Below are positions 17,378-25,411 of a stretch of 48,385 bases of DNA, in pieces (position 1 is the stretch's first letter; each line of letters starts with the position of its first letter). Origin of the DNA: Bifidobacteriaceae bacterium (GTDB lineage Bacteria > Actinomycetota > Actinomycetes > Actinomycetales > Bifidobacteriaceae); NCBI GenBank assembly GCA_029227215.1, contig JAQXZM010000137.1:1-48385 (forward strand). The letters run 5' to 3'. The notes under the pieces are model-generated. The model worked only from the letters and a program-made list of their open reading frames with translations, made no database searches and was not told the origin of the DNA. A program made the position numbers and the translations under genes.

Positions 17378-18637
17378 TCACGGATGGACCTGCAGCATGC
17401 GGTCGAGGGCGACCTTGGCGTCCGCCGCGGTCTGCGGGTCGACGGTGATCTTGTTGACGACCTTTCCGTTCACGAGATTTTCCAGCGCCCATGCGAGATA
17501 CGCGGGATGGATGCGATACATCGTGGAGCACGGGCAGACGACGGGGTCAAGGCAGAACACGGTCTTGTCGGGATGCTGTGCGGCAAGGCGGTTGACGAGA
17601 TTGATCTCCGTGCCCACGGCGATGGCGCTGCCAGCGGGAGCCTCCTCGATTTGCTTGACGATGTACGCGGTGGAGCCGGTGCCGTCCGCGGCATTGACCA
17701 CTTCCATCGAGCATTCGGGGTGCACGATCACTTTGCAGCCGGGGAATGCCTTGCGGGCACGGTCGATCTGGTCGACGGTGAAACGCTGGTGCACCGAGCA
17801 GAAGCCCTTCCACAGAATCATCTTCGCGTTCTTGTAATCCTGCGGCGCTGCACCGCCCGCCGGCTTGTAAGGGTCCCACAGCGGCATCTGGTCAAGGCTC
17901 ATGCCCATCGCCAATGCGGTGTTGCGCCCCAGGTGCTGGTCCGGGAAGAACAGCACGCGCTTGCCACGCGCGAACGCCCATTCCAACACGGGTCGTGCGT
18001 TCGAGCTGGTGCAGACGATGCCGCCATGACGCCCGCAGAATGCCTTGAGCGCCGCGGAGGAATTCATATAGGTCACCGGGACTATTTGCTGCTTGCCGTC
18101 GGCGTCCGCTTCCTTCCCGCAGATGTCCTCCAGCTGTTCCCAGGCGTCGGTCACCTGGTCGATGTTCGCCATGTCGGCCATCGAGCAGCCGGCAGACATG
18201 TTCGGCAGGATGACGTTCTGACGTGGGGTGGAGAGGATGTCCGCGGTCTCTGCCATGAAGTGCACGCCGCAGAAGACGATGTTGTCGGCCTCGGGGCGGG
18301 TGGCGGCGTTCTTCGACAGCTGGAACGAGTCGCCCATGTAATCGGCATGCACGATGATCTCGTCGCGCTGGTAGAAGTGGCCCAGGATCAGCAGTTTGCT
18401 CCCCAGCGTGTGCTTGGCGTCAATGATGCGCTCCTGCAACTCCGCGTCGGATGCCTGCGTGTATTCGGCAGGAAGAGGTTGCTGCCGGGGAGCGTTGCGG
18501 GGGATGAGGTCGAGGGCGGAGGCTCCCGGTCCATAGGACGGCTTCGTTTTGTCGAAGGTCCACGGCGCCTTGGTCAGCCCGGCGTCGCAGGTGCGGTTGG
18601 CTCCGAGCTTCTCGATGATGGTGTCGACGGATGTCAT
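17378..18637 (-). CDS. nadA: Quinolinate synthase NadA
   Basis: A 419-residue [4Fe-4S] enzyme that condenses iminoaspartate with dihydroxyacetone phosphate to quinolinate. Cluster and active-site segments are present: VFCGVHFMAETADILS, PNMSAGCSMADMANIDQV, CTSSNARPVLEWAFARGKR, FFPDQHLGRNTA, VIVHPECSMEVVNAADGTGS and the C-terminal LDPVVCPCSTMYRIHP. Length and motifs fit the long NadA form of Actinobacteria. The ATG at 18637 (MTSVDTIIEK) is chosen because GAAAGGAACACC precedes it; upstream in-frame codons run into the nrtR end. It lies 185 bp after nrtR and is followed by nadB. Confidence 0.96.
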   Translation of the reverse strand: MTSVDTIIEKLGANRTCDAGLTKAPWTFDKTKPSYGPGASALDLIPRNAPRQQPLPAEYTQASDAELQERIIDAKHTLGSKLLILGHFYQRDEIIVHADYMGDSFQLSKNAATRPEADNIVFCGVHFMAETADILSTPRQNVILPNMSAGCSMADMANIDQVTDAWEQLEDICGKEADADGKQQIVPVTYMNSSAALKAFCGRHGGIVCTSSNARPVLEWAFARGKRVLFFPDQHLGRNTALAMGMSLDQMPLWDPYKPAGGAAPQDYKNAKMILWKGFCSVHQRFTVDQIDRARKAFPGCKVIVHPECSMEVVNAADGTGSTAYIVKQIEEAPAGSAIAVGTEINLVNRLAAQHPDKTVFCLDPVVCPCSTMYRIHPAYLAWALENLVNGKVVNKITVDPQTAADAKVALDRMLQVHP

Positions 18638-18822
18638 GGTGTTCCTTTCGGTGGTGATTCGTTGGTGGTGAAGATTCAGTGGTGATGGCGTGCCATTCAG
18701 TAACGCGACTCGGTCGGTAGCGCGATCCGGTGCCTGGTCCGGGTCCGGCAGGCAGGCCATGGGTTGCGTTGAGCGAGGAACGGACGAACGGGAGTACGGG
18801 TATGCCGGAAAGGGAGGGAACC

Positions 18823-19614
18823 TCACTCTCGCATGATGTTGCCAAGAGGACCTTTGTGATGGGGCTGCCGTTTGTGCGCTTGGTGCGGGGACTCGTGCGC
18901 GACATAGCGGTAGAGCATCGCAGGCCGGTGCTTTCCATTGGACAGCTGCGTGCCAGTGGGCTCCAGCATGCCCGACGCGAGCATCTTCCTGCGGAAATTC
19001 GCCGGGTCGAGCGTCGTTCCCGTGATCGCTTCGTGTACCTCCCGCAGTTGGCTGAGGGTGAAGGTGTCACCCACCAGGCGCGTGGCAAGGTCGGTGTACT
19101 CCACCTTGTTGCGCACCCGCGTCAACGCGTAGTCGATGATCTCGTCGTGGTCGAACGCGAGCGTCGGCAGGTCGCTGGTGGGGAACCAGCGCACGTTCTC
19201 ACCGCTGGTCAGCTGGGTCGTCTCCGTGGTGGCGATGAGGGCCCAGTACACGATGGAGACCATCGGCAGGCCGCCGTGGGAGCGTGAGGGGTCTCCGAAC
19301 GTGTAGAGCTGCTCAAGGTATCGCGGGCGCAGCTGGGTGGTTGATTCCAGCGCCGAACGGGCGGCATCCTCCAAGGAGACCCCGGATTGCAGATTGCCGC
19401 CGGGAAGCGCCCAATCGCCCAGAAACGGCTGCTTGATGCGGCGCACCAATGGGATCCACAGCGCTGGGCGCGCATCATGGTCGCTACGGGTGGCGGCGAC
19501 GTCGGTGGCCCCGGTCTCTTCCGCGCTGGCCCTGCCCAGTGCGAGGATGACGACGGAGACACCGATGTCCGGCGGCTCGGACTGGCGCTCGCTGACGTTC
19601 GCTGACACGAGCAT
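18823..19614 (-). CDS. nrtR: NrtR-type Nudix-related transcriptional regulator of NAD metabolism
   Basis: A 263-residue protein with an N-terminal Nudix-like domain (VSVVILALG ... PLVRRIKQPFLGDWALPGG) and a C-terminal winged helix (TFTLSQLREVHEAITGTTLDPANFRRKM). The Nudix box is degenerate: after GGNLQSGVSLEDAARSALES the usual RE-x2-EE residues are missing, as expected for a regulator that binds ADP-ribose or NAD-related ligands rather than a hydrolase. The NrtR family represses NAD biosynthesis genes, and nadA-nadB-nadC follow on the same strand. The start follows AAAGGAGGATGCC. Two palindromes upstream (19705-19727, 19763-19781) are likely its operators, implying autoregulation with the nad genes. 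The His/Pro/Gln-rich C-terminal tail is not part of the family. Confidence 0.9.
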   Translation of the reverse strand: MLVSANVSERQSEPPDIGVSVVILALGRASAEETGATDVAATRSDHDARPALWIPLVRRIKQPFLGDWALPGGNLQSGVSLEDAARSALESTTQLRPRYLEQLYTFGDPSRSHGGLPMVSIVYWALIATTETTQLTSGENVRWFPTSDLPTLAFDHDEIIDYALTRVRNKVEYTDLATRLVGDTFTLSQLREVHEAITGTTLDPANFRRKMLASGMLEPTGTQLSNGKHRPAMLYRYVAHESPHQAHKRQPHHKGPLGNIMRE

Positions 19615-19704
19615 GGCATCCTCCTTTCGCGTGGGATCGGCTGGTGCGGACGGCGGTATCGGGGGAATCCTCGCCCCGCGCATTTCTGAAGAATGAGCGT
19701 AGTG

Positions 19705-19727
19705 GTTATGGTCTCAATGACTATAAC
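19705..19727. promoter_or_regulatory. Putative NrtR operator 1
   Basis: Arms GTTATGGTC and GACTATAAC, one mismatch from perfect, around the spacer TCAAT. It shares the core (A)TRGTC...GACTAT with the second site and lies about 100 bp upstream of the nrtR start. Confidence 0.7.
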
Positions 19728-19762
19728 TAGGTGTGGCGTTGTTGGCATCGTTAGCGTTGGGC

Positions 19763-19781
19763 AATAGTCAAAGTGACTATT
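19763..19781. promoter_or_regulatory. Putative NrtR operator 2
   Basis: AATAGTCA-AAG-TGACTATT is a perfect inverted repeat with 8-bp arms, 150 bp upstream of nrtR and about 200 bp before the divergent HAD gene. Its position and similarity to the first site suggest binding by the neighbouring NrtR, in line with the autoregulation known for this family. The remaining divergent space (to 19977) shows nothing firm apart from a possible -10 TAAGAT at 19823. Confidence 0.75.
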
Positions 19782-19977
19782 TTGGCTGGATAGGGGCTTC
19801 CCGCCGTGTGTCGCGCATTGGCTAAGATAGATGCGTTGCCTACACGATGTCGGGAAGGCATTATGCATGGGACGACTCTGGTGCTTCGGCCGGTGGTTCG
19901 CGCTTGCCGGAGCGACCGCCAATCTGTCCCTCGCGTGGTGCGTCGGAATGCTCAGAGAGAAAGCGCAGGAATGATTC

Positions 19978-20655
19978 ATGGATGCTGTCGCCAGTCGTGT
20001 GATTTTGTGGGACATCGACAAGACCCTGCTCCTGTCCGACAAGCGGGTCAACCTGTTTGACAACGCCTTCGAAGCGTTGTTCGGTCATCCCAAGCCTGCG
20101 GATGCGGTCATCGATAAGAGCGGAAAGGTGGATGGGCAGATCGCTCGGGAATACCTCGCCTTGGAGGACAGCGATGACTTCACCGGCTACATGGAAGCCC
20201 TCAATGCCATCTCCGTCGCCTACTACACGGACAATCCGCTCACCTGCGTGCCCGGCATCCCCCAGTTGCTTGCCGCCACCCTCGCGGCCGGCGCAATCAA
20301 CGGACTGTACACGGGCAACACGCCGGAACGCGCACAAGTCAAGCTCACCACAGCGGGCATTCCGACGAAGCGGTATTTCAACGGCTTCGATGCCGGCGCG
20401 GCTTTCTGCCAAGGCTATACGTCCAACAGGCTCGATGGCGTGCAGGACGTCCTGTCCCGTTTCGAACCGCAGCGTCTTCTGGTCGTGGGGGACACTCAAC
20501 GTGACCATGACCTGGCGCTCGCCCTGGGGTGCGAGTTCTGGCAGGTAGGAGATTCCTCGATCCAGGACGACGACGCCATTACGATCGGCAAGGTCCATGA
20601 CTTCGCAGGGGACTTCCAGGGAAGTGCACGTGACCGTTTCCTTGCGGCACTCTGA
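19978..20655 (+). CDS. HAD-superfamily phosphatase
   Basis: A 225-residue haloacid-dehalogenase-fold hydrolase of the phosphoglycolate-phosphatase-like type. Motif I is LWDIDKTLL (nucleophile D of DxD), motif II is the threonine in GLYTGNTPERAQ, the motif III lysine region is near KRYFNGFDAG, and motif IV is VVGDTQRDHDLALALG. A helical cap lies between motifs I and II. Substrate unknown. The start follows GCAGGAATGATTC. It reads divergently from nrtR and ends 667 bp before the next gene, so it is probably a separate unit from the nuclease cluster that follows. Confidence 0.87.
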   Translation: MDAVASRVILWDIDKTLLLSDKRVNLFDNAFEALFGHPKPADAVIDKSGKVDGQIAREYLALEDSDDFTGYMEALNAISVAYYTDNPLTCVPGIPQLLAATLAAGAINGLYTGNTPERAQVKLTTAGIPTKRYFNGFDAGAAFCQGYTSNRLDGVQDVLSRFEPQRLLVVGDTQRDHDLALALGCEFWQVGDSSIQDDDAITIGKVHDFAGDFQGSARDRFLAAL

Positions 20656-21321
20656 CGTGGCCGCGGTACGCAGCTGGTGACCAAACGCGTGAGCGCGGGT
20701 CATCGCGGGATGTGCGGCAATGGGCAAGGTGACATCGCAGGGGCATACGGCATCGCATTGAGTGGCTGCGAGGCATGCCATGTGCATGGTGTGCGTGGCG
20801 CCGAGTGTTGCAGCATAGGGCAATGTGGCGTGTGATGCGGCATCGTGCGATGCGCCGCTGTGCGACAGGGGCGTGAGAATCATCACGGTCTCTTTCTTCC
20901 GGGCCATGGCATGACGGGATGCAATGGCTGTGTAGGGGATTCCAGGAGGGTCGCGCATGTGTCTTCGCATGCGCTCGTTGCCGTGATGACCAACCTGATC
21001 GCATCGTAGCAGTCGAATTGTGTATTTGCCAAAATCGTGGAAATCAACGGAAAAGTCTGATTATTGCAAGCTCGAAAGACTGGTGATCCCAATGCGATGC
21101 AATAAGCTGTACAGAACCTGAATGTGCAATTGTGTCGAAACGTATGCATTTTTGCAAAAAGAGGATTGACGCATAACGATATGCAATTGCACAATGTCAA
21201 GACGCGCTGTGAACATGAGCAATATCAGGCGTTTCTTCCTATTCACGCCCGCACATTGACCTCGTGGGCGCATCCGCTACGATGTATTTTGCACAAACGG
21301 AAGAACGGAAGGGAGGCGATC
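20656..21321 (+). other. 666-bp intergenic region before the SbcCD cluster
   Basis: No gene is supported. From about 21000 to 21250 base composition turns AT-rich, with repeated TGCAATTG words (ATGTGCAATTGTGTCG, ATATGCAATTGCACAATG) and TTGCAAAAAGAGG. This contrasts with the GC-rich neighbours and looks like a regulatory region. The first half contains GGCATCG/GCATGCCATGTGCATGG-type words. Confidence 0.5.
21256..21283 (+). promoter_or_regulatory. Sigma-70-type promoter of the SbcCD cluster
   Basis: -35 TTGACC (21256-21261), 16-bp spacer, -10 TACGAT (21278-21283). The start codon is at 21322 with GGAAGGGAGGCGATC between, so the leader would be about 30 nt. Confidence 0.7.
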
Positions 21322-22479
21322 ATGCAGTCTGCACAACAACTTCAACAACGATCCCTGCAACCACAGTCGGCGCAACCGCGCAACCACAGGCAGCGCACAG
21401 CATTGACAATGATGCCTCGATCCATCGAGCGGCGATTCCGAGTGTGGCTGGGCGGGCAAGGCGTGTCGAAGAACACCGTCTCCGCTTACAGTTCGTATCT
21501 GAGGCAGTACGACCCTTCCTGCTATCGATTCGTGGGAACGAAGGTGTCTTTCGCGGACACCCGTTCAGGAATCATGAGCGTCCTTCCCGCCGATCTTTTC
21601 ACAGTGACGGACATCCAGGTTTTCGAATGCGCCGTCACCGTCTTGGACAATTCCCGGTCCTACGAGACCATGCGTCCGCATTCGAAGACGAAGAGCTTCG
21701 GCAGCGATCACAGCCGACTGTTCTCTGCTCTGAACAATTACCTCGAGTTCTTGCGCAACAGGCAGATGTCCATCTCATCTCTCGATGTCAACGCCGAGAA
21801 GGAACAGCTTCGTCTGAGGTATCCGCAGCTCATGCAGGTGTTGGAGTCCGGCACCGCGGCGCTGGGAGACGTTAGCCGTCTGGGCGTCGTGACGAAGCGC
21901 GCGTCCAAAAACCAGGAGACCGACGACCAGGCGCACCATAGTCCGATTGAAGATGCCGCGTGCGTCCAGCTGCCGACCGCTGCGCATATGCGGTTGCTGT
22001 TCGAAAGGTGGCTGACCGAAGAGGAGGGGCTATCGTATACGCAGACGAAGATCTATGCCTCGTGTCTGACGAACTTCGATAGCTCGATGTATCGCTTCGC
22101 CGACAGTGGCAGATTGCTTTCCGACCCTCTGGCAGGATTGACATCCTTGCTCCCCGATGACCTGTTCATCATCCCCAATCCACGGCTCATGGCGGCAATA
22201 GAACGTGCCTTGAAGAAAGCGACGAATTACGAGAAGCGGTATCCCTCGGCACAGGCCGATGAACCGGACGTGTGGAAAAGCGATCGGGGCAAGATGCATG
22301 CCGCGGCGAAGAAGTACACGATATTCCTCGAACGGCGTGCCCAGTACATGGGGCAGGAACACTCCGACAGGGAATGGGACGCTTTCCGCAACCGGTATCT
22401 CAGCGCCGTGGCAGTGCTCAAGAACGGTGCCCGCGAGGGTGCCGTGACCGCGGATATGGAAGAAGGAGAGAGACAATGA
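21322..22479 (+). CDS. Protein with two tandem recombinase-core-binding-like domains, no catalytic domain
   Basis: A 385-residue protein that I do not recognise as a named family. It is an internal duplication. Residues about 36-147 and 223-335 align: FRVWLGGQGVSKNTVSAYSS with FERWLTEEEGLSYTQTKIYA, then Y-R-F, then SVLPADLF with SLLPDDLF, then SYETMRP with NYEKRYP, and LNNYLEFLRNR with AKKYTIFLERR. The pattern F-x2-W-L...T-x3-Y-x-S-x-L resembles the N-terminal SAM-like DNA-binding domain of tyrosine recombinases, but no R-H-R-Y catalytic domain follows. A Gln-rich leader precedes the first copy. The start at 21322 follows GGAAGGGAGGCGATC. Its stop overlaps the exonuclease start (ATGA), so the two are translationally coupled. 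A DNA-binding partner for the nucleases is a reasonable inference. Confidence 0.8.
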   Translation: MQSAQQLQQRSLQPQSAQPRNHRQRTALTMMPRSIERRFRVWLGGQGVSKNTVSAYSSYLRQYDPSCYRFVGTKVSFADTRSGIMSVLPADLFTVTDIQVFECAVTVLDNSRSYETMRPHSKTKSFGSDHSRLFSALNNYLEFLRNRQMSISSLDVNAEKEQLRLRYPQLMQVLESGTAALGDVSRLGVVTKRASKNQETDDQAHHSPIEDAACVQLPTAAHMRLLFERWLTEEEGLSYTQTKIYASCLTNFDSSMYRFADSGRLLSDPLAGLTSLLPDDLFIIPNPRLMAAIERALKKATNYEKRYPSAQADEPDVWKSDRGKMHAAAKKYTIFLERRAQYMGQEHSDREWDAFRNRYLSAVAVLKNGAREGAVTADMEEGERQ

Positions 22480-23696
22480 CAGATTCGAAGGATCTGATTG
22501 AACACGAAGCTCAGGCGACCGACGATCACGCGCCTCTCAGCCCGAATGCACAGACCGTTATTGACATGGCTGAGGCGGGATCCGAAACCCGCATGCCGTT
22601 CTATGAGGCATGGGACTATGCGATGGAGACACTGGAGTCCTCGCCATTCCGGACGGAGCCCGAAGAGCCTAGACAGACACGTGCCGTGTCCCTGGATGAT
22701 TTGCACCGCAACGAATCAGCCATCCGCGCGCTTGCTGATCGTTGGTTCGAATCCGAGGGAATCCCTTTCGACTTTTCCATCGTGCGCGGCCTTGCCGATA
22801 TCAACCGCAGGATGGCCCGTGAGTTGGAAACAGATGGTGTTGAACTGGAGCATGTGGATAGGATGCCGCATCATCTGTCGTACAAGGTGGGGCTTCGGGG
22901 ACTCGCGGCAATGCAACACCGACCGTTGAAAGACATCGATCGGGCGGTGAACAGAAGGCCACAGTCCGAATACCGGCAGCGTGTGATCCGTCAATACCAT
23001 GCGGCACGGTTTGGAGGAACCTATACCGGCATCGATCTGGAGACCACGGGGGACGATCCCTTGCGCGGTTACATCATCAACACTGGCTGGGTGCAGGCTA
23101 CGTTGGAGCCAGGGGCCGAACCGTATGCGGAACGATCCTATTATTCAGGCTTGCCGTGCTATTACGAGAATCGTCCGATACCATTCGAATCCGTTCACCA
23201 CATCACATGGGCGGATGTGGACGGGCACCCGCAGTTTCGGGACGATGCCGCCTTGCAATCCATGGTGCTATCCGTGCTGACGCGGACCCCATACATGGCT
23301 CATCATGCGATTTTCGAACACGAATGGTTCCTCTACTGCCTTGACGGATACGCTGAGGCTTTCAAGGAAGGGCAGGTATTGCCCATCGACACGCAGGAAA
23401 TCTGTCGCAAGCTGGATGACGCGGTTCCTCAGATTCCTCTCGAGAAGCGACCTGCGTCATTGGAGAACTGGGCCAGGAGGCGCGGCACGCTTCACGAGGA
23501 TGAGAAAGAAACGCATATGGGGCAGGCGGATGCGGATCTCATGATGCGCACGGTGATCGCCGAACTCGATCGGAACGGCCTGTTGGATTCCGCGGCTGCC
23601 GTGGAGACCCGGAATGCTGAAACGGCTCACGCGAGCCGTCCGCAAGAGCGCACGCATCGGAGGAACAGGACGCACAAAGGGGAGTGGTCGCGATGA
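22476..23696 (+). CDS. DEDDh-type 3'-5' exonuclease with unusual motif II
   Basis: A 406-residue protein whose C-terminal half is a DnaQ/epsilon-like exonuclease. Motif I is GIDLETTG (D187, E189), motif III is HMGQADAD (H347, D352). In motif II the usual N-x3-F-D aspartate is glutamate: MAHHAIFEHEWF (E281). The first 180 residues, acidic and with RALADRWFESEG, show no domain I know. The protein would degrade DNA or RNA from 3' ends; a D-to-E change at a metal ligand may alter or weaken activity. It starts inside the stop of the preceding gene (ATGA, GAAGGAGAGAGACA upstream) and its own stop overlaps sbcD in the same way. Confidence 0.83.
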   Translation: MTDSKDLIEHEAQATDDHAPLSPNAQTVIDMAEAGSETRMPFYEAWDYAMETLESSPFRTEPEEPRQTRAVSLDDLHRNESAIRALADRWFESEGIPFDFSIVRGLADINRRMARELETDGVELEHVDRMPHHLSYKVGLRGLAAMQHRPLKDIDRAVNRRPQSEYRQRVIRQYHAARFGGTYTGIDLETTGDDPLRGYIINTGWVQATLEPGAEPYAERSYYSGLPCYYENRPIPFESVHHITWADVDGHPQFRDDAALQSMVLSVLTRTPYMAHHAIFEHEWFLYCLDGYAEAFKEGQVLPIDTQEICRKLDDAVPQIPLEKRPASLENWARRRGTLHEDEKETHMGQADADLMMRTVIAELDRNGLLDSAAAVETRNAETAHASRPQERTHRRNRTHKGEWSR

Positions 23697-25411
23697 TCAA
23701 GGTGCTTCACACCTCCGACTGGCATCTCGCCCGTCGTTTCAAAGGATATTCCCTGTTGGAATACCAGAAGAAGGCGCTGGACTGGTTGGTCCGGTACGTC
23801 GAGAACGAGCGCATCGACGTCGTGCTGGTCAGCGGTGACGTCTTCGACAGCCCCATGCCGCCCAACGAGGCATTCACCCTCCTGAGCGACACGTTGAATC
23901 GCCTGACGGCGATCAGACGCGATGGCAAACCGGCGGTGGACGTGGTGCTGACGCCTGGAAACCATGATGCCGCTGAGAAGCTTGGATTCACCTCTCGTAA
24001 CCTCATTCCGCAGATTCATATCCGCCATCGCATCGAGGACATCAGCGAACCCGTTGTGATTCGGCGCGGCGATGAGGAATTGCTGGTCTATGCGTGGCCG
24101 TACATGAGCCCTGACATCGCTCGTCCGATACTCGAGGAACGGATGCGGCGCGAGGACATCCCGACTGCCGAACGTGCGGGGGATGGTACGGGAGATAACG
24201 CCTGGCAGTCGGACATCCGACAGGGCCACGGCCAGAACGATGGCGGCCGGAACGATGACGGTCAGGACGCTGACGACCAGAACGATGGCGGCAGGAACAG
24301 TAACGGCCGGAACAACGATGGCCGCACTGATGACGGGCCGGGGGATGGCGCACATACCGCGGGACATCTCATTGCTCGCAGCCATGAGGGCGTCATCCGG
24401 CAAGCGCTGCGGTTCGCTGTGCGCGATCTCGAACGGCGGCGTGCGGCGAATCCTCATGCAGCGGCCGTGCTCATGGCCCATGCATTCATCGCCAGTGCGG
24501 TCGCGGCCCAGCCCGATCCGGTCGAGTCCTCGGGACATGCGGTCACAGAAGGGGAACAGCATGATAACGTCCCTGGCAAGCCCTCTCAGACAGATGCTCC
24601 GCGCAGCACCGCGGATGTTACCAGCGGTGCTGAGGACGGGGAGACGGTCCGCTCCGATTCCGAGAACTCCATCAGCATCGGCGGCGTGGACAGCGTACCG
24701 GCGGGAGTGTTCGCGAACAGTGGATTCGACTACCTGGCGCTCGGCCACCTGCACCGGTGCCAACGCGTGAGGGTCGTGGGGGAGGGCCAGCTCCCCATCG
24801 CGCAATACAGCGGCTCCCTGCTCGCTTATTCCTTCTCCGAGGCTCCGAAACAACCTGTGGCAGGCAATGGCAAGGCCGTGTGCGTGGTGGAGTTCCGTGG
24901 CAGGAACGTCACCGGCCCCACCTGTACCGCCGTCCAGTCCGGACAACCCGCTCTGGTGAGCCTGCGCGGGAGCCTGAGCGATATCCTCAGCGATCGCTAT
25001 GCACGGTTCCGTGACGCAGCATGGGTATCGGTGCACGCCACCTACGATCCCCAGACCGTGCGCAATCCTTATGGGAAGGTCAAGGAGAAGTTCCAGCATG
25101 TGCTGGAGACCACGCTCATTCCCACGCAAACGGCCGTATCCGCGGATGAGCACACGGTTGAGGAACGGAAACGTCGCAGCGAATTGCAAGTGCTTGAGGA
25201 CTTCGTGCACGAGGTAAGCGGCGCCCTACCGACAGATGCCGAACGCGAAGTGCTGCGCGATGCATTGGAAAGCGTGAGGGAAGACGCTCGAAGGGGCAAG
25301 AGCGAGGAATCCGTAGCCATTTTGCCCCAGACTCAATCAACAATGCGGGATGCGTCGGTGCGTACAGCGGCGCATCGACCCAACACTGAGCACGAAGGGG
25401 AGGAGTCATGA
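23693..25411 (+). CDS. sbcD: Exonuclease subunit SbcD (Mre11-like)
   Basis: A 572-residue Mre11/SbcD nuclease. Phosphoesterase motifs in order: HTSDWHLARRF (D9, H11), VSGDVFDSPMP, TPGNHDAAEK, MAHAFIAS and LGHLHRCQR. With SbcC it forms an ATP-dependent complex that opens hairpins and trims blocked double-strand ends. A GTG nine bases upstream is possible, but the ATG at 23693 has better spacing from AAAGGGGAG. A low-complexity insert of about 55 residues (around 163-220, repeats of Asn-Asp-Gly-Gly-Arg such as GQNDGGRNDDGQDADDQNDG) interrupts the domain after motif III. This insert and a second acidic one near 275-330 make it longer than usual (about 400). Overlaps both neighbours by four bases. 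Confidence 0.94.
   Translation: MIKVLHTSDWHLARRFKGYSLLEYQKKALDWLVRYVENERIDVVLVSGDVFDSPMPPNEAFTLLSDTLNRLTAIRRDGKPAVDVVLTPGNHDAAEKLGFTSRNLIPQIHIRHRIEDISEPVVIRRGDEELLVYAWPYMSPDIARPILEERMRREDIPTAERAGDGTGDNAWQSDIRQGHGQNDGGRNDDGQDADDQNDGGRNSNGRNNDGRTDDGPGDGAHTAGHLIARSHEGVIRQALRFAVRDLERRRAANPHAAAVLMAHAFIASAVAAQPDPVESSGHAVTEGEQHDNVPGKPSQTDAPRSTADVTSGAEDGETVRSDSENSISIGGVDSVPAGVFANSGFDYLALGHLHRCQRVRVVGEGQLPIAQYSGSLLAYSFSEAPKQPVAGNGKAVCVVEFRGRNVTGPTCTAVQSGQPALVSLRGSLSDILSDRYARFRDAAWVSVHATYDPQTVRNPYGKVKEKFQHVLETTLIPTQTAVSADEHTVEERKRRSELQVLEDFVHEVSGALPTDAEREVLRDALESVREDARRGKSEESVAILPQTQSTMRDASVRTAAHRPNTEHEGEES
24197..24357 (+). repeat. Degenerate 15-bp repeat insert in sbcD
   Basis: Variants of GAACGATGGCGGCCG repeat in frame, giving Asn-Asp-Gly-Gly-Arg peptides. 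Codons vary between copies, so the array is old or under selection at protein level. Confidence 0.7.

Noticed and set aside
19861-20970. Minus-strand 369-codon frame opposite the HAD gene
   Set aside because: The plus-strand HAD protein has all four motifs; the minus frame has none and no ribosome binding site.
21322-22479. Interpretation as a phage integrase marking a mobile element
   Set aside because: No catalytic Arg-His-Arg-Tyr domain, no attachment-site repeats, no tRNA next to it, and it is coupled to sbcCD.
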